64,000 nt of DNA from Flavobacteriaceae bacterium MAR_2010_188 (lineage in GTDB: Bacteria; Bacteroidota; Bacteroidia; Flavobacteriales; Flavobacteriaceae): positions 2,940,001-3,004,000 of the forward strand of contig LT629302.1 in the NCBI GenBank assembly GCA_900104375.1, given 5' to 3'. Both the position numbers and the translations under genes were made by a program. Positions 25,383-34,812 of this stretch are shown here, in pieces (positions within the stretch are counted from its first letter, which is position 1; the number at the start of each line of letters is the position of its first letter). A model generated the notes under the pieces. The model made no database searches and had not been told where the DNA came from. It saw only the letters and a program-made list of their open reading frames with translations.

Positions 25383-27251
25383 ATGAAAATTAACAACTTC
25401 TTTTGGGTCTTTGCGGCCATGTTTATGGTTACTAATTTCGCAAGCTCCCAAAATTATGATGAAAAGTATAAATCTAAAATCGTCCCTTCTTACTGGCAAC
25501 AACACGTTGTTTACGATATGGATATCGATATGGATGTTGAGACTTTCCGCTATACCGGCGTACAAAAATTGGAATACACCAATAATTCACCCGACACTTT
25601 AACATCGGTTTTTTACCATCTTTATGCTAATGCATTTCAGCCTGAAAGCGAGATGAATGCGAGGCTTACCACAATAAAAGATCCTGATGGAAGAATGGTA
25701 AACAATCTTGGTAGTAAAGATGAGCCAAACTATGAAAGCAGAATCAGCAAATTAAATGATGATGAAATAGGTTTCATTAAGGTGAATTCTTTAAACCAAG
25801 ATGGAACTGATTTAACCTATAGTACCGTTGGAACAGTTTTAGAAGTAAAGTTGAATACCCCGATTCTCCCGGGAGAAAAGTCAACTTTCAATATGAAATT
25901 TGATGCTCAGGTTCCTTTACAAATCAGACGTTCAGGTAGAAATAATTCTGAAGGCGTTGCGCTTTCAATGGCCCAATGGTATCCGAAATTAGCTGAGTAT
26001 GATGAAGAAGGTTGGCACGCAGACCCTTATATCTCCCGCGAATTTTATGGGGTTTGGGGTGATTTTAATGTGAATATTACCATTGACAAAGATTATGTTT
26101 TAGGCGGTACCGGTTATCTTCAAAATCCAAACGAAATTGGTCATGGTTATCAAGATGAAGCAATTAAAGTAGATATTAAGAACAAAGAAAAATTAACCTG
26201 GAAGTTCTTTGCCCCAAACGTGCATGATTTTACCTGGGCTGCAGATCCTGATTATGTTCACGATGTAAGTAAAATCGAAAATGGACCAACTATTCATTTT
26301 CTCTACAAGAACAATCCAGAGATAAAGGAAAACTGGATTAACCTTCAGCCTAAAGCATCAGAAATTCTTAAATATTTCAGCGAAACCATTGGCAAATATC
26401 CATACAAGCAATATTCTGTAATCCAAGCTGGGGATGGCGGAATGGAATACGGAATGTGCACTTTTATAACCGGAAACAGAAGTTTTGAAAGTCTAGTCGG
26501 AGTTACAGCACATGAGATGGGCCATAGTTGGTTTCAATTTCTGTTGGGAACAAACGAACTGAAATACGGGTGGATGGATGAAGGTTATACGAGTTATTTT
26601 TCGAATATGGCTAATGAGAAAGTTTTAAATAAAACATCCGATAATCCGTCTGCTGGTCTTTATAGAGGTTATTTAAGGTTGGCGAAATCGGGCCTGGAAG
26701 AGCCGCTTTCTACCCATTCTGATCACTTCGATATCAATGGCGCTTACTCTGTTTATACCAAAGGAGGAGTGTTTCTTTCGCAGTTAAAGTATATTATTGG
26801 TGAAGATAATTTTGATAAGACAATTAAGGATTACTTTAATAATTGGGCATTTAAACACCCTGATGCCAATGACTTTATTAGGATAGCCGAAAAAACCTCG
26901 GGTATGAATTTACATTGGTATCTATCTGATTGGCTTAATACAACCAACACTATTGACTTTGGCGTGAAAAACATAGAAGGCAACAAAGTTGAAATCGAAA
27001 GACTCGGCAAAACACCAATGCCAATAGATCTTAATGTTGAATATACCGATGGTACATCAGAACAATTTAATATTCCGCTTCGAGATATGCGAGGTAATAA
27101 ACCTACCGAGTCAACTATTTTAGAAGATTGGGCGTGGGCTTATCCTACCTATTCATTTGAAGCTAAAAAGCCAATAAAATGCGTTACCATAGACCCTAAT
27201 AATTTAATGGCAGACATAAATCCTGAAAACAATACCTTTACCGCCAAATAA
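25383..27251 (+). CDS. M1-family metallopeptidase (aminopeptidase-like)
   Basis: A 622-residue exported zinc peptidase with a signal peptide (1-22, ending FASSQ). The M1 zinc site is complete: HEMGH at 377-381 and Glu400 in WMDEGYTSY, which follows His381 by 19 residues. An exopeptidase GxMEN-like segment is replaced by GGMEYGMCT at 352-360, as in many Bacteroidota M1 proteins. It probably trims peptides in the periplasm or outside the cell. It sits between the S8 peptidase and rnpA genes, with 30 bp to rnpA. Confidence 0.93.
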   Translation: MKINNFFWVFAAMFMVTNFASSQNYDEKYKSKIVPSYWQQHVVYDMDIDMDVETFRYTGVQKLEYTNNSPDTLTSVFYHLYANAFQPESEMNARLTTIKDPDGRMVNNLGSKDEPNYESRISKLNDDEIGFIKVNSLNQDGTDLTYSTVGTVLEVKLNTPILPGEKSTFNMKFDAQVPLQIRRSGRNNSEGVALSMAQWYPKLAEYDEEGWHADPYISREFYGVWGDFNVNITIDKDYVLGGTGYLQNPNEIGHGYQDEAIKVDIKNKEKLTWKFFAPNVHDFTWAADPDYVHDVSKIENGPTIHFLYKNNPEIKENWINLQPKASEILKYFSETIGKYPYKQYSVIQAGDGGMEYGMCTFITGNRSFESLVGVTAHEMGHSWFQFLLGTNELKYGWMDEGYTSYFSNMANEKVLNKTSDNPSAGLYRGYLRLAKSGLEEPLSTHSDHFDINGAYSVYTKGGVFLSQLKYIIGEDNFDKTIKDYFNNWAFKHPDANDFIRIAEKTSGMNLHWYLSDWLNTTNTIDFGVKNIEGNKVEIERLGKTPMPIDLNVEYTDGTSEQFNIPLRDMRGNKPTESTILEDWAWAYPTYSFEAKKPIKCVTIDPNNLMADINPENNTFTAK

Positions 27252-27281
27252 TAGCTCAACAATTGCGGTTTTGGATTAGTT

Positions 27282-27659
27282 ATGGATTTTAATTTTGGCA
27301 GAAAAGAAAGGCTTAAGGGCAAAAAGTTAATTGAAAAACTTTTTCGTGAAGGTAAAAGCGTAACCAGTTTTCCTCTTAAAGCTATCTATTTAAGGACAGA
27401 TTTTAAGGATGATACCAAAATTAAGGCTGGGTTTTCTGTTGGTAAGAGAAATTTTAAAAGAGCGGTAGACCGCAATCGGATTAAGCGCCTTATGCGCGAA
27501 TCTTATAGGTTGGACAAAGCGTCCTCTTTTAACAACATTTCTGCTTCTTATGCGTTAATGATTTTGTACCTTGGAAAGGATGGAACAGATTTTGAGTCCA
27601 TTGAAAAAAAAATGAAGGGCGTCCTGGCCAAGTTGCACGAACGCATTGCCGAATCCTAA
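27282..27659 (+). CDS. rnpA: Ribonuclease P protein component
   Basis: Protein cofactor of RNase P, which matures tRNA 5' ends. The 125-residue protein contains the central RNR motif region SVGKRNFKRAVDRNRIKRLMRESYRL (about 51-77), which is diagnostic, and a basic N-terminus (FGRKERLKGKKLI). It is not next to rpmH or dnaA as in many bacteria; it is embedded between secreted peptidase genes, an arrangement also common in flavobacteria. Confidence 0.95.
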   Translation: MDFNFGRKERLKGKKLIEKLFREGKSVTSFPLKAIYLRTDFKDDTKIKAGFSVGKRNFKRAVDRNRIKRLMRESYRLDKASSFNNISASYALMILYLGKDGTDFESIEKKMKGVLAKLHERIAES

Positions 27660-27668
27660 TTTTTTAGA

Positions 27669-29303
27669 ATGAAAAAATATCTACCTAAACGAATAATAGT
27701 TCCTGTCGTGGCTTTGGCCATATTCCTCTCAGCAACTTCCTTCAAAAGTGAATTCTTCGAAATTGCTAAACAGATTGAGATTTTCACGACCATGTTTAAA
27801 GAACTTAACATGAACTATGTCGATGAAACCAACCCAGGTGAGTTAATGGATACGGCCATAAAGAGTATGTTGGCAGATTTAGATCCCTATACAAACTTTA
27901 TGAACGAGCAAGATGTTGAAGAAGCTCGTATAAACAACACTGGCGATTATACTGGTATTGGCGCGAGTGTACTGACCTTGAAGGATAAACTTGTTATTGT
28001 AGAGCCTTATAAAGGCTTTCCTGCGGATAAAGCTGGGATGAAGGCTGGCGATGAAATCATAAAAGTAGAAAATGTTGTGGTTGCGGATTTTAAAGATGAC
28101 GCAGGGCAACTTTTACAAGGAGCGGCAGGAACTCAAGTAAACGTAACTTATCTTCGTAATGGAGAAACTATGAATGCTACTATTCAACGGGAAGCGGTAG
28201 AGATTCATGCAGTGGCTCATTCTAGCATGGTTAATTCCGATGTGGGCTACATTGTATTAAGAAAATTCAATGATAAGGCTTCATCTGAAACAGTTAGAGC
28301 CTTAAGACAACTAAAGAGTGAAGGTGCCAAAAAAATCATACTGGATTTAAGAGGAAACCCTGGCGGATTACTTTCCGAAGCTGTTAATGTTGTAAACATT
28401 TTTGTTCCACAAAATCAACTTGTTGTAACAACAAAATCGAAAGTAAAACAGTATAATAAAACGTATTATACTCAGCGTGAAGCAGAGGATACTCAAATAC
28501 CGGTCGTTGTTTTAATCGATGGTAGAAGTGCTTCTGCAAGCGAAATAGTTTCTGGCGCTTTACAAGATTTAGATAGAGCAGTAGTAGTAGGAGCAAGAAG
28601 CTTTGGAAAAGGGCTAGTTCAACGACCAAAAGAACTCACTTACGGTACCCAAATGAAAATAACCATCTCTAGATATTACACTCCTTCTGGTAGGTGTATA
28701 CAAGCATTAGATTATTGGAATCGGGATGAAGACGGTGAAGCAACACGGGTTAAACGTGAGAACTATAATGCCTTTAAAACAAAGAACGGAAGAAATGTCT
28801 ATGATGGTGGAGGTATTCAACCAGATTTGGAAATGGAAGAATCTAAATTCAGCCCTATCACAAATGCTATTTTAGCTGAAAATCTAATCTTTCAATATGG
28901 TACAAAATACTACTATGACCATACGGTAACCGATTTAGATAAGTTTAAATTAACCGAATCAGACTTCAAGGATTTTAAGGAATTTTTGCATTCTAATAAC
29001 TTCAACTTTGAGACAAAAACCGAAAAAGCTTTTAGCGATGCCTTTGACGTGGCGGAACTTGAAAATTTGAATACGGTAGTAGATAATAAATACCGAGACC
29101 TTTTAAATACGATTTCAGAATATAAAAATAAAGCAATTGATGATAATAAAGACCAGTTAATGTCCTTATTATCAGATGAAATAGTAAAAAGATATTTTTA
29201 TAGAGAAGGGTTGTACGATTATTATATCGATAACAATCCTGAGATACAACAAGCCTCAGAAATTTTGAGCAATCCCTCCACTTACTCTAAATTTTTGGAA
29301 TAA
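27669..29303 (+). CDS. S41-family C-terminal processing peptidase (CtpA-like)
   Basis: A 544-residue periplasmic serine protease. An N-terminal signal or anchor helix (about 7-24) is followed by a PDZ domain (about 95-175) and the S41 catalytic domain. Ser289 in GRSASASE and Lys314 in SFGKGLVQ form the Ser/Lys dyad, 25 residues apart as in tail-specific proteases. DLRGNPGG (about 226-233) is also characteristic. It starts 9 bp after rnpA. It likely degrades misfolded or tagged envelope proteins. Confidence 0.95.
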   Translation: MKKYLPKRIIVPVVALAIFLSATSFKSEFFEIAKQIEIFTTMFKELNMNYVDETNPGELMDTAIKSMLADLDPYTNFMNEQDVEEARINNTGDYTGIGASVLTLKDKLVIVEPYKGFPADKAGMKAGDEIIKVENVVVADFKDDAGQLLQGAAGTQVNVTYLRNGETMNATIQREAVEIHAVAHSSMVNSDVGYIVLRKFNDKASSETVRALRQLKSEGAKKIILDLRGNPGGLLSEAVNVVNIFVPQNQLVVTTKSKVKQYNKTYYTQREAEDTQIPVVVLIDGRSASASEIVSGALQDLDRAVVVGARSFGKGLVQRPKELTYGTQMKITISRYYTPSGRCIQALDYWNRDEDGEATRVKRENYNAFKTKNGRNVYDGGGIQPDLEMEESKFSPITNAILAENLIFQYGTKYYYDHTVTDLDKFKLTESDFKDFKEFLHSNNFNFETKTEKAFSDAFDVAELENLNTVVDNKYRDLLNTISEYKNKAIDDNKDQLMSLLSDEIVKRYFYREGLYDYYIDNNPEIQQASEILSNPSTYSKFLE

Positions 29304-29356
29304 ACGAGGTATATTATTAGGAATAATATATATTTAGAACCTCATTTCGACTAAAA

Positions 29357-30193
29357 ATGAAATTAATTATCATTTTTTTTGGTCTTTTATCACAATTGGT
29401 AATCGGTCAACAAGAATTTCAGCACGAAGTGTATTTTGAGACTGACGAATTCGAGGTGCCCCCCACTGAGCAGAACAGGCTCCTAATGTTTCTTTCAAAG
29501 ATTGAAAGCTTCGACATTGAAAAAATATCCATCTACGGTTTTACCGATGATAGGGGTAGCGATTCCTATAATCTTTCCTTATCCCAAAAAAGGGCCAATT
29601 CCATTAAAGAAATTTTCTCTACCAATGAGTTCGACGAAACCGTTATAACAAATGTAGACGGAAAAGGTAAGATTCTCCTAAAGGTTGTCCAAGAAGAGAA
29701 CGTTCAAAAAATACGCGGTCTTAATCGAAAAGTTGAGATTGTTGTGCATCCATTTGATCCGCCTCGCCCGGAAAAAATTAAAGAAGAACAGCCAAGTATC
29801 ACCGAGGTTTTAAAAGGTGATATAAAGGCAGGAGACCGTCTAAAATTGGAGAATATTCTCTTCAAAACTGGTTATGCTTATTTAATGCCAGAATCTGTTT
29901 CAACTTTAGAAGAAATATCTAAGGTTCTTAACGAAAGAGAAGATGTTTATTTTACTATTCAAGGTCATGTTTGTTGTACTCAATTTGCGCGAGATGCGAT
30001 GGATAGGAGAACTAAAAAGCGAAATCTATCAGAGGCACGGGCAAAATACATCTACGATTATCTCTCTAAAAAAGGAGTAGCAAAAGGACGGATGAAATAT
30101 ATGGGTATGCGCCGTAAATTTCCGCTAGGGGGCGATCCAAAATTTGATAGGAGAGTAGAGATACTAATCACTTATGCAGAGCCGCATAATTGA
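29357..30193 (+). CDS. Secreted protein with two OmpA-like domains
   Basis: A 278-residue protein with a signal peptide (1-18, ending VIGQ). The first OmpA-like peptidoglycan-binding region (about 25-130) contains ISIYGFTDDRGSDSYNLSLSQKRANSIKEIF; the second (about 160-275) contains IQGHVCC...RNLSEARAKYIYDYLSKKGV and ends DRRVEILITY. Tandem OmpA-C-like domains without a barrel are unusual. The second domain carries a vicinal Cys pair and a basic insertion (DRRTKKRN). Probably a periplasmic peptidoglycan-associated protein. Confidence 0.85.
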   Translation: MKLIIIFFGLLSQLVIGQQEFQHEVYFETDEFEVPPTEQNRLLMFLSKIESFDIEKISIYGFTDDRGSDSYNLSLSQKRANSIKEIFSTNEFDETVITNVDGKGKILLKVVQEENVQKIRGLNRKVEIVVHPFDPPRPEKIKEEQPSITEVLKGDIKAGDRLKLENILFKTGYAYLMPESVSTLEEISKVLNEREDVYFTIQGHVCCTQFARDAMDRRTKKRNLSEARAKYIYDYLSKKGVAKGRMKYMGMRRKFPLGGDPKFDRRVEILITYAEPHN

Positions 30194-30194
30194 T

Positions 30195-30656
30195 TTAAGA
30201 AGCAGATTTCTTCTTATCCAAAACCATTTTAAAGTGTGGAATCCCATCCTCTAGATATTCTTTTCCTTTGGCAACAAAGCCGAAACTACCGTAGAATTTT
30301 TTTAGATAAGACTGAGCTGAAATTCTAATTCTGCTCTCATCATATTCATCTTTTATAGCGTCTATAGAAGCATTCATAATATCATAACCATAGCCAAAAT
30401 AACGAAACTCCTTTTTCACGATTACCCTACCAATACTAGCTTCCTTAAAATAGATTCCAGATTTAAATATTCTTGTATAGGCAACCAGTTTATCATCTTC
30501 ATAACCTAGAACATGTTTGCCGAGTTGGTCTTTATTATCAAGATCTTGGTAAACACAATCTTGTTCTACCACAAAAATTTCTGTTCTCAATCGTAAGAGT
30601 TCATAGAGCTCGTAGATAGAGAGTTCTTCAAATGATTTTATTAAACAATTTAGCAT
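30195..30656 (-). CDS. GNAT-family N-acetyltransferase (ElaA-like)
   Basis: A 153-residue acetyl-CoA-dependent acetyltransferase. The ELYELLRLRTEIFVVEQDCVYQDLD start and the acetyl-CoA pocket segment IGRVIVKKEFRYFGYGYDIM are typical of the ElaA-like branch; the usual R/Q-x-x-G-x-G/A is slightly altered. Substrate unknown. It overlaps the CDF exporter gene by one base (TGATG), making it the third gene of an rpiB-CDF-GNAT operon. Confidence 0.88.
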   Translation of the reverse strand: MLNCLIKSFEELSIYELYELLRLRTEIFVVEQDCVYQDLDNKDQLGKHVLGYEDDKLVAYTRIFKSGIYFKEASIGRVIVKKEFRYFGYGYDIMNASIDAIKDEYDESRIRISAQSYLKKFYGSFGFVAKGKEYLEDGIPHFKMVLDKKKSAS

Positions 30657-31570
30657 CAGTCCTGTACAATTATATCCTTAGAATCTTTTTTATTGAATTC
30701 TGGTTGAATGGTAACGTGATTTATATTGAATTTATCGTGCAATACTTTTTCAATCTTATGAAGTATTTCATCAAATTCTGAAAGACTTATATTTTCAATA
30801 ATATCCAAATGAGCTTCAAGATGAATTTCATCATCATTAAGACCCCAAACATGGACGTGATGTAATTTATTCACCTTTGGCACTTTATGAACCGCTCTTA
30901 CCACACTCTTTATATTTACTTGTTGTGGAGTAAAAAGCATCAAGATTTTCGATGAGGTTTTCAACAAATCAAAACCAACCCAAATTAAATAAATGGCAAT
31001 TAATAATGTAAGAGCACTATCTATCCAATACATTTGGTAAAACTTCATTAAAAGTCCTCCTACTAGTACCGCAACACTGGCCATCATATCGGTCAGTAGA
31101 TGAATATACGCCGATTTTATATTGATGTTATGTTTTGAATCCTTTTTAAGTAACAACACACTATATCCGTTTGCACCAATTGCAATTAGCGATAACCAGA
31201 TCACCAAATCAGACTCAATAACCTGAGGGTCTCTAAATCTTTGATAAGCTTCATTAATTAGCAGAACCGCAACGATTACCAGAGTTGCGGCATTTATAAA
31301 TGCGGCCAATATTTCTGCTCTCTTGTAGCCAAATGTTTTGGAAAAGGAAGCTTTTCTTCTAGATAATTTAGAAGCGAAATAACTTACTATCAAAGAAATT
31401 ACATCACTAAAATTATGAAGTGCATCACTTAACAGAGAAAGACTCCCCGATACTAAACCACCTATAACTTGAGCTACCGTTATAAGGATATTAAGTAAGA
31501 TTGATATTAGGAGATTTTTATCCCTTAATTTTATGTGATTATGATTATGACCCGCATGTGAATGTCCCAT
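30656..31570 (-). CDS. CDF-family divalent metal cation transporter (CzcD/ZitB-like)
   Basis: A 304-residue inner-membrane zinc (or Co/Cd)/proton antiporter with six membrane helices. The N-terminal His-rich stretch (GHSHAGHNHNH) can collect metal. The transport site is formed by HNFSD in helix 2 and HLLTD in helix 5, and a cytoplasmic metallochaperone-like C-terminal domain follows (about 205-300, with HHVHVWGLND). The start abuts the rpiB stop (TAAATG), so the gene is translationally linked to rpiB. Confidence 0.95.
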   Translation of the reverse strand: MGHSHAGHNHNHIKLRDKNLLISILLNILITVAQVIGGLVSGSLSLLSDALHNFSDVISLIVSYFASKLSRRKASFSKTFGYKRAEILAAFINAATLVIVAVLLINEAYQRFRDPQVIESDLVIWLSLIAIGANGYSVLLLKKDSKHNINIKSAYIHLLTDMMASVAVLVGGLLMKFYQMYWIDSALTLLIAIYLIWVGFDLLKTSSKILMLFTPQQVNIKSVVRAVHKVPKVNKLHHVHVWGLNDDEIHLEAHLDIIENISLSEFDEILHKIEKVLHDKFNINHVTIQPEFNKKDSKDIIVQD

Positions 31571-32005
31571 TTAGCTGTCTAGAGGGATTTTATTGATTCG
31601 TTTTAGATGTCTGCCACCTTCAAATTCTGTATTCAAAAAAGTATCCACCATTTCAATCACCTGCTGTTGGGCTGTAAAGCGTGCTGGTATACTTAAAATA
31701 TTGGCATCGTTATGCTGTCTTGCAAGAGTAACTATTTCTTTGGTCCAACATAGAGCAGACCTAACTTTCTGATGTTTATTTGCAGTCATATTTGCGCCGT
31801 TACCGCTGCCACAAACAATAATCCCAAAATCCACAACATTATTTTCAACATCTTTAGCCACAGGGTGCACAAAATCTGCATAATCTGCACTGCTAGTGCT
31901 ATCTGTGCCGTGATTAGTCACAGTATGTCCTAGACCTTCTAGGTGTTTCTTAATTACTACCTTATATTCAGTACCAGCGTGGTCGTTGCCTATAGAAATT
32001 TTCAT
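31571..32005 (-). CDS. rpiB: Ribose-5-phosphate isomerase B
   Basis: Interconverts ribulose-5-phosphate and ribose-5-phosphate in the pentose phosphate pathway. The 144-residue protein has the RpiB fingerprints: NDHAGTEYK at the N-terminus, the catalytic Cys65 in IVCGSGNG, and ARQHNDANILSIPAR for phosphate binding. It is the first gene of a three-gene operon (rpiB, CDF exporter, GNAT) read from a -7 box at 32024-32031. Confidence 0.96.
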   Translation of the reverse strand: MKISIGNDHAGTEYKVVIKKHLEGLGHTVTNHGTDSTSSADYADFVHPVAKDVENNVVDFGIIVCGSGNGANMTANKHQKVRSALCWTKEIVTLARQHNDANILSIPARFTAQQQVIEMVDTFLNTEFEGGRHLKRINKIPLDS

Positions 32006-32023
32006 ATTAGTCTATTTATTATG

Positions 32024-32031
32024 CAAAAATA
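32024..32031 (-). promoter_or_regulatory. -7 box (TATTTTTG) of the rpiB operon
   Basis: TAnnTTTG match on the minus strand, 18 bases upstream of the rpiB start codon. Confidence 0.5.
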
Positions 32032-32512
32032 TGAAATCCATAAGCTGTTTATAAGTTATGCTTAGAGTATTAATAAATTGTTAATAGAATTATTCTAAAA
32101 TCTGAAAGATAAATTTTTCAAATCCGATTTTTTTCACAATCAAACTTGGATGTGACAGGACAAAATTTTTAAGCACTAATTTGAAAGAAAGTTGTCAGTA
32201 TGAAGCAGTAGACATTTAAACACTAAAATTTAAAAAGCTTTCAATATTTACCGCTAAAAAATCATGTTAACAACTGTTGATAGAAAAATGAAACTATTAG
32301 TCACCAACGATTTAAGTAAAAATAGTATGTTAACTAAATATTAACAAAATGTAAACTAACGATTCGCAAAGCTTCTACCTAAAAAGTTATCTCTGCTATT
32401 AACAGACAATCATAATCATCATTTTATTTTTAATTAAATTTAAAACAATGTCTATTATGGTATAAATGTGGATAATTTTAAAGTCTCTCTAAATATTTGA
32501 AATATTAAGTCT

Positions 32513-32520
32513 TAGCTTTG
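32513..32520 (+). promoter_or_regulatory. -7 box (TAGCTTTG) of rnr
   Basis: TAnnTTTG match 19 bases upstream of the rnr ATG. Confidence 0.5.
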
Positions 32521-32539
32521 TAAAATTAGAAAACAGAAG

Positions 32540-34732
32540 ATGACAAGACAGAAAAAGAGGAAATCGTCTAATAATAAGATTTCCAACCTTACAAATACAA
32601 TCCTTAGTATTTTAGAAAAAGAAAAAAATCAAACTCTTAATTATAAACAGATAGCTGCAAAACTCAATGTGGACGATGCAAGCAGTCGTAATCAGATTAT
32701 TAAGAAACTTCAAGAATTAAAGGCTAAAAAAGAAATTGAGGAAGTAGAAAGGGGAAGGTTCAAGGTTGTTAATAACACCCAATACCATACTGGTATCCTA
32801 GATATGGCCGCACGTGGTTCTGGTTATATCATTAGTCCAGACTTCGAAGAAGACGTCTATATATCCGCTAAAAATATCAACAAAGCGCTAGATGATGATG
32901 AAGTTGAATTTTACACTTATAAAAGGAAAAAGCAAGGTCGCTACGAAGGAGAGATAACCAAAATTATCAAGCGAGCGAAGAGCGAATACGTTGGGGTTAT
33001 ACAGATTCATAAGAACTATGCCTTTGTGATAGCGGACAGTCCGAAAATGTATACCGATATATTTGTACCTATCAATAAAATTAACAGTGCCGAAGAAGGA
33101 GATAAAGTTTTAGTTTCTCTTGATGATTGGCCAGACAAGGCAGATTCACCCAACGGTAAAGTAATTAAAGTTCTAGGTAAACCTGGAGAACACCATACCG
33201 AGATTCATTCAATTTTGGCCGAATACGGTTTGCCATCAGATTTTCCTGAAGGAGTTGAGGAATATGCCAATAAAATAGATACTTCTATAACGCCTAGTGA
33301 AATTAAGAAACGCCGAGATATGCGGAAGGACTTAACCTTTACTATAGACCCTAAGGATGCCAAGGATTTTGATGATGCGCTTTCGTTTAAGGTTATGGAT
33401 AATGGACTTTACGAAATCGGGATACACATTGCGGATGTCTCACATTATTTGCAGCCAGATACCATTTTAGATGAAGAGGCTTATGAACGTGGAACTTCCA
33501 TTTATCTAGTGGATAGGGTAGTACCTATGCTTCCAGAAATACTTTCAAATAATGCTTGTTCTTTAAGACCAAACGAAGAAAAATATACCTTCTCGGCAGT
33601 CTTTCATATGAATGATCAAGCAAAAGTTGTAGACCAATGGTTCGGTAGAACCGTTACTTATAGTGATGCCCGATTTGCTTATGAAGAAGCGCAAGCAGTC
33701 ATAGAATCTAGAACAAACGATATACCTGCGGATGTATCGTTAACCGGAGAAGCTTATAAAACTACTCAAGATATTTCAGAAGCCATTTTAAAAATGGACG
33801 AATTGGCTAAGATTATGCGTCGAAAGAGGATGAAGGATGGAGCCATTTCTTTTGATAAAGTTGAAGTAAAATTCAACCTAGATGAAAATAATGAACCTAC
33901 CGGAGTTTACTTTAAGAGCAGTAAGGAAGCCAATAAACTCATTGAAGAATTTATGCTTTTGGCTAATAAGAAAGTTGCAGAATTTATTGGCAAACAAGAC
34001 CCTAAAAAAACGTTTGTTTATAGAATACACGACGAACCAGATGAAAGTAAATTAGATGCGCTACAAGGCATTGTTTCTAGATTTGGATACAAACTAGACT
34101 TTAGGAATAGAAAATCGACTGCACAGTCTTTAAATGGATTACTTGAAGCGGTTAAAGATAAAAAAGAACAGAATTTAGTAGACACGCTTACTATTAGATC
34201 AATGAGTAAGGCGGTTTATTCCGTACACAATATTGGACATTATGGTCTAGCGTTCGATTATTATAGCCATTTTACCTCACCAATTAGGAGATATCCAGAT
34301 GTTATGGTGCATCGATTACTTCAGCATTATTTAGATGGCGGTAAATCTGCCAATGAAGATGTTTATGAAGATAAATGCCAACATTGTAGTAATATGGAAT
34401 ATTTAGCAACTAAGGCAGAGCGAGATTCTATTAAATACATGCAGATCAAATTTATGGAAGACCATAAAAATGAAGATTTTATTGGCGTAATTACTGGTGT
34501 AACGGATTGGGGAATTTATGTTGAAATTATAGAAAATAAATGCGAAGGCATGGTCAGTGTTAGAGATATGAAAGACGACCATTATGAATTCAATGAAAAG
34601 GAATTCGCCTTAATAGGAAAAAATTCAAATACAGTTTATAGATTAGGAGATGAAGTGGTGGTCAAGGTCAAGAACGCCGATTTGGTTAAGAAACATCTAG
34701 ATTTCTTTATGGTAGGCCATCACAAGGAATAA
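32540..34732 (+). CDS. rnr: Ribonuclease R
   Basis: 3'-5' exoribonuclease that degrades structured RNA. The 730-residue protein has an N-terminal winged-helix region (about 14-75), cold-shock/OB domains (about 80-215), the RNB catalytic domain (about 258-590) and a C-terminal S1 domain (about 640-725: FIGVITGVTDWGIYVEI). The catalytic acidic residues are in DPKDAKDFDDA, namely Asp270, Asp276, Asp278 and Asp279. No basic C-terminal extension is present. It appears monocistronic. Confidence 0.97.
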   Translation: MTRQKKRKSSNNKISNLTNTILSILEKEKNQTLNYKQIAAKLNVDDASSRNQIIKKLQELKAKKEIEEVERGRFKVVNNTQYHTGILDMAARGSGYIISPDFEEDVYISAKNINKALDDDEVEFYTYKRKKQGRYEGEITKIIKRAKSEYVGVIQIHKNYAFVIADSPKMYTDIFVPINKINSAEEGDKVLVSLDDWPDKADSPNGKVIKVLGKPGEHHTEIHSILAEYGLPSDFPEGVEEYANKIDTSITPSEIKKRRDMRKDLTFTIDPKDAKDFDDALSFKVMDNGLYEIGIHIADVSHYLQPDTILDEEAYERGTSIYLVDRVVPMLPEILSNNACSLRPNEEKYTFSAVFHMNDQAKVVDQWFGRTVTYSDARFAYEEAQAVIESRTNDIPADVSLTGEAYKTTQDISEAILKMDELAKIMRRKRMKDGAISFDKVEVKFNLDENNEPTGVYFKSSKEANKLIEEFMLLANKKVAEFIGKQDPKKTFVYRIHDEPDESKLDALQGIVSRFGYKLDFRNRKSTAQSLNGLLEAVKDKKEQNLVDTLTIRSMSKAVYSVHNIGHYGLAFDYYSHFTSPIRRYPDVMVHRLLQHYLDGGKSANEDVYEDKCQHCSNMEYLATKAERDSIKYMQIKFMEDHKNEDFIGVITGVTDWGIYVEIIENKCEGMVSVRDMKDDHYEFNEKEFALIGKNSNTVYRLGDEVVVKVKNADLVKKHLDFFMVGHHKE

Positions 34733-34812
34733 TTCCATTTAAACCAGCACTTATAGGCAAAATCTTTAGCTTGATTCTTTTTCCTTTACTTTGTAAAAAA
34801 CGGTAAATATCA

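Larger units (their letters stand above)
32006..32539. other. 534-bp AT-rich divergent intergenic region
   Basis: Contains the rpiB (minus) and rnr (plus) promoters. It also has one perfect DnaA-box match, TGTGGATAA (32467-32475), and several GTTAAC/TTAAC motifs around 32264-32345. I see no ORF, tRNA or clear structured RNA. Confidence 0.6.

Noticed and set aside
32808-32816. CACGTG inside rnr
   Set aside because: Flanks do not match the parS consensus; a palindromic hexamer is expected by chance.
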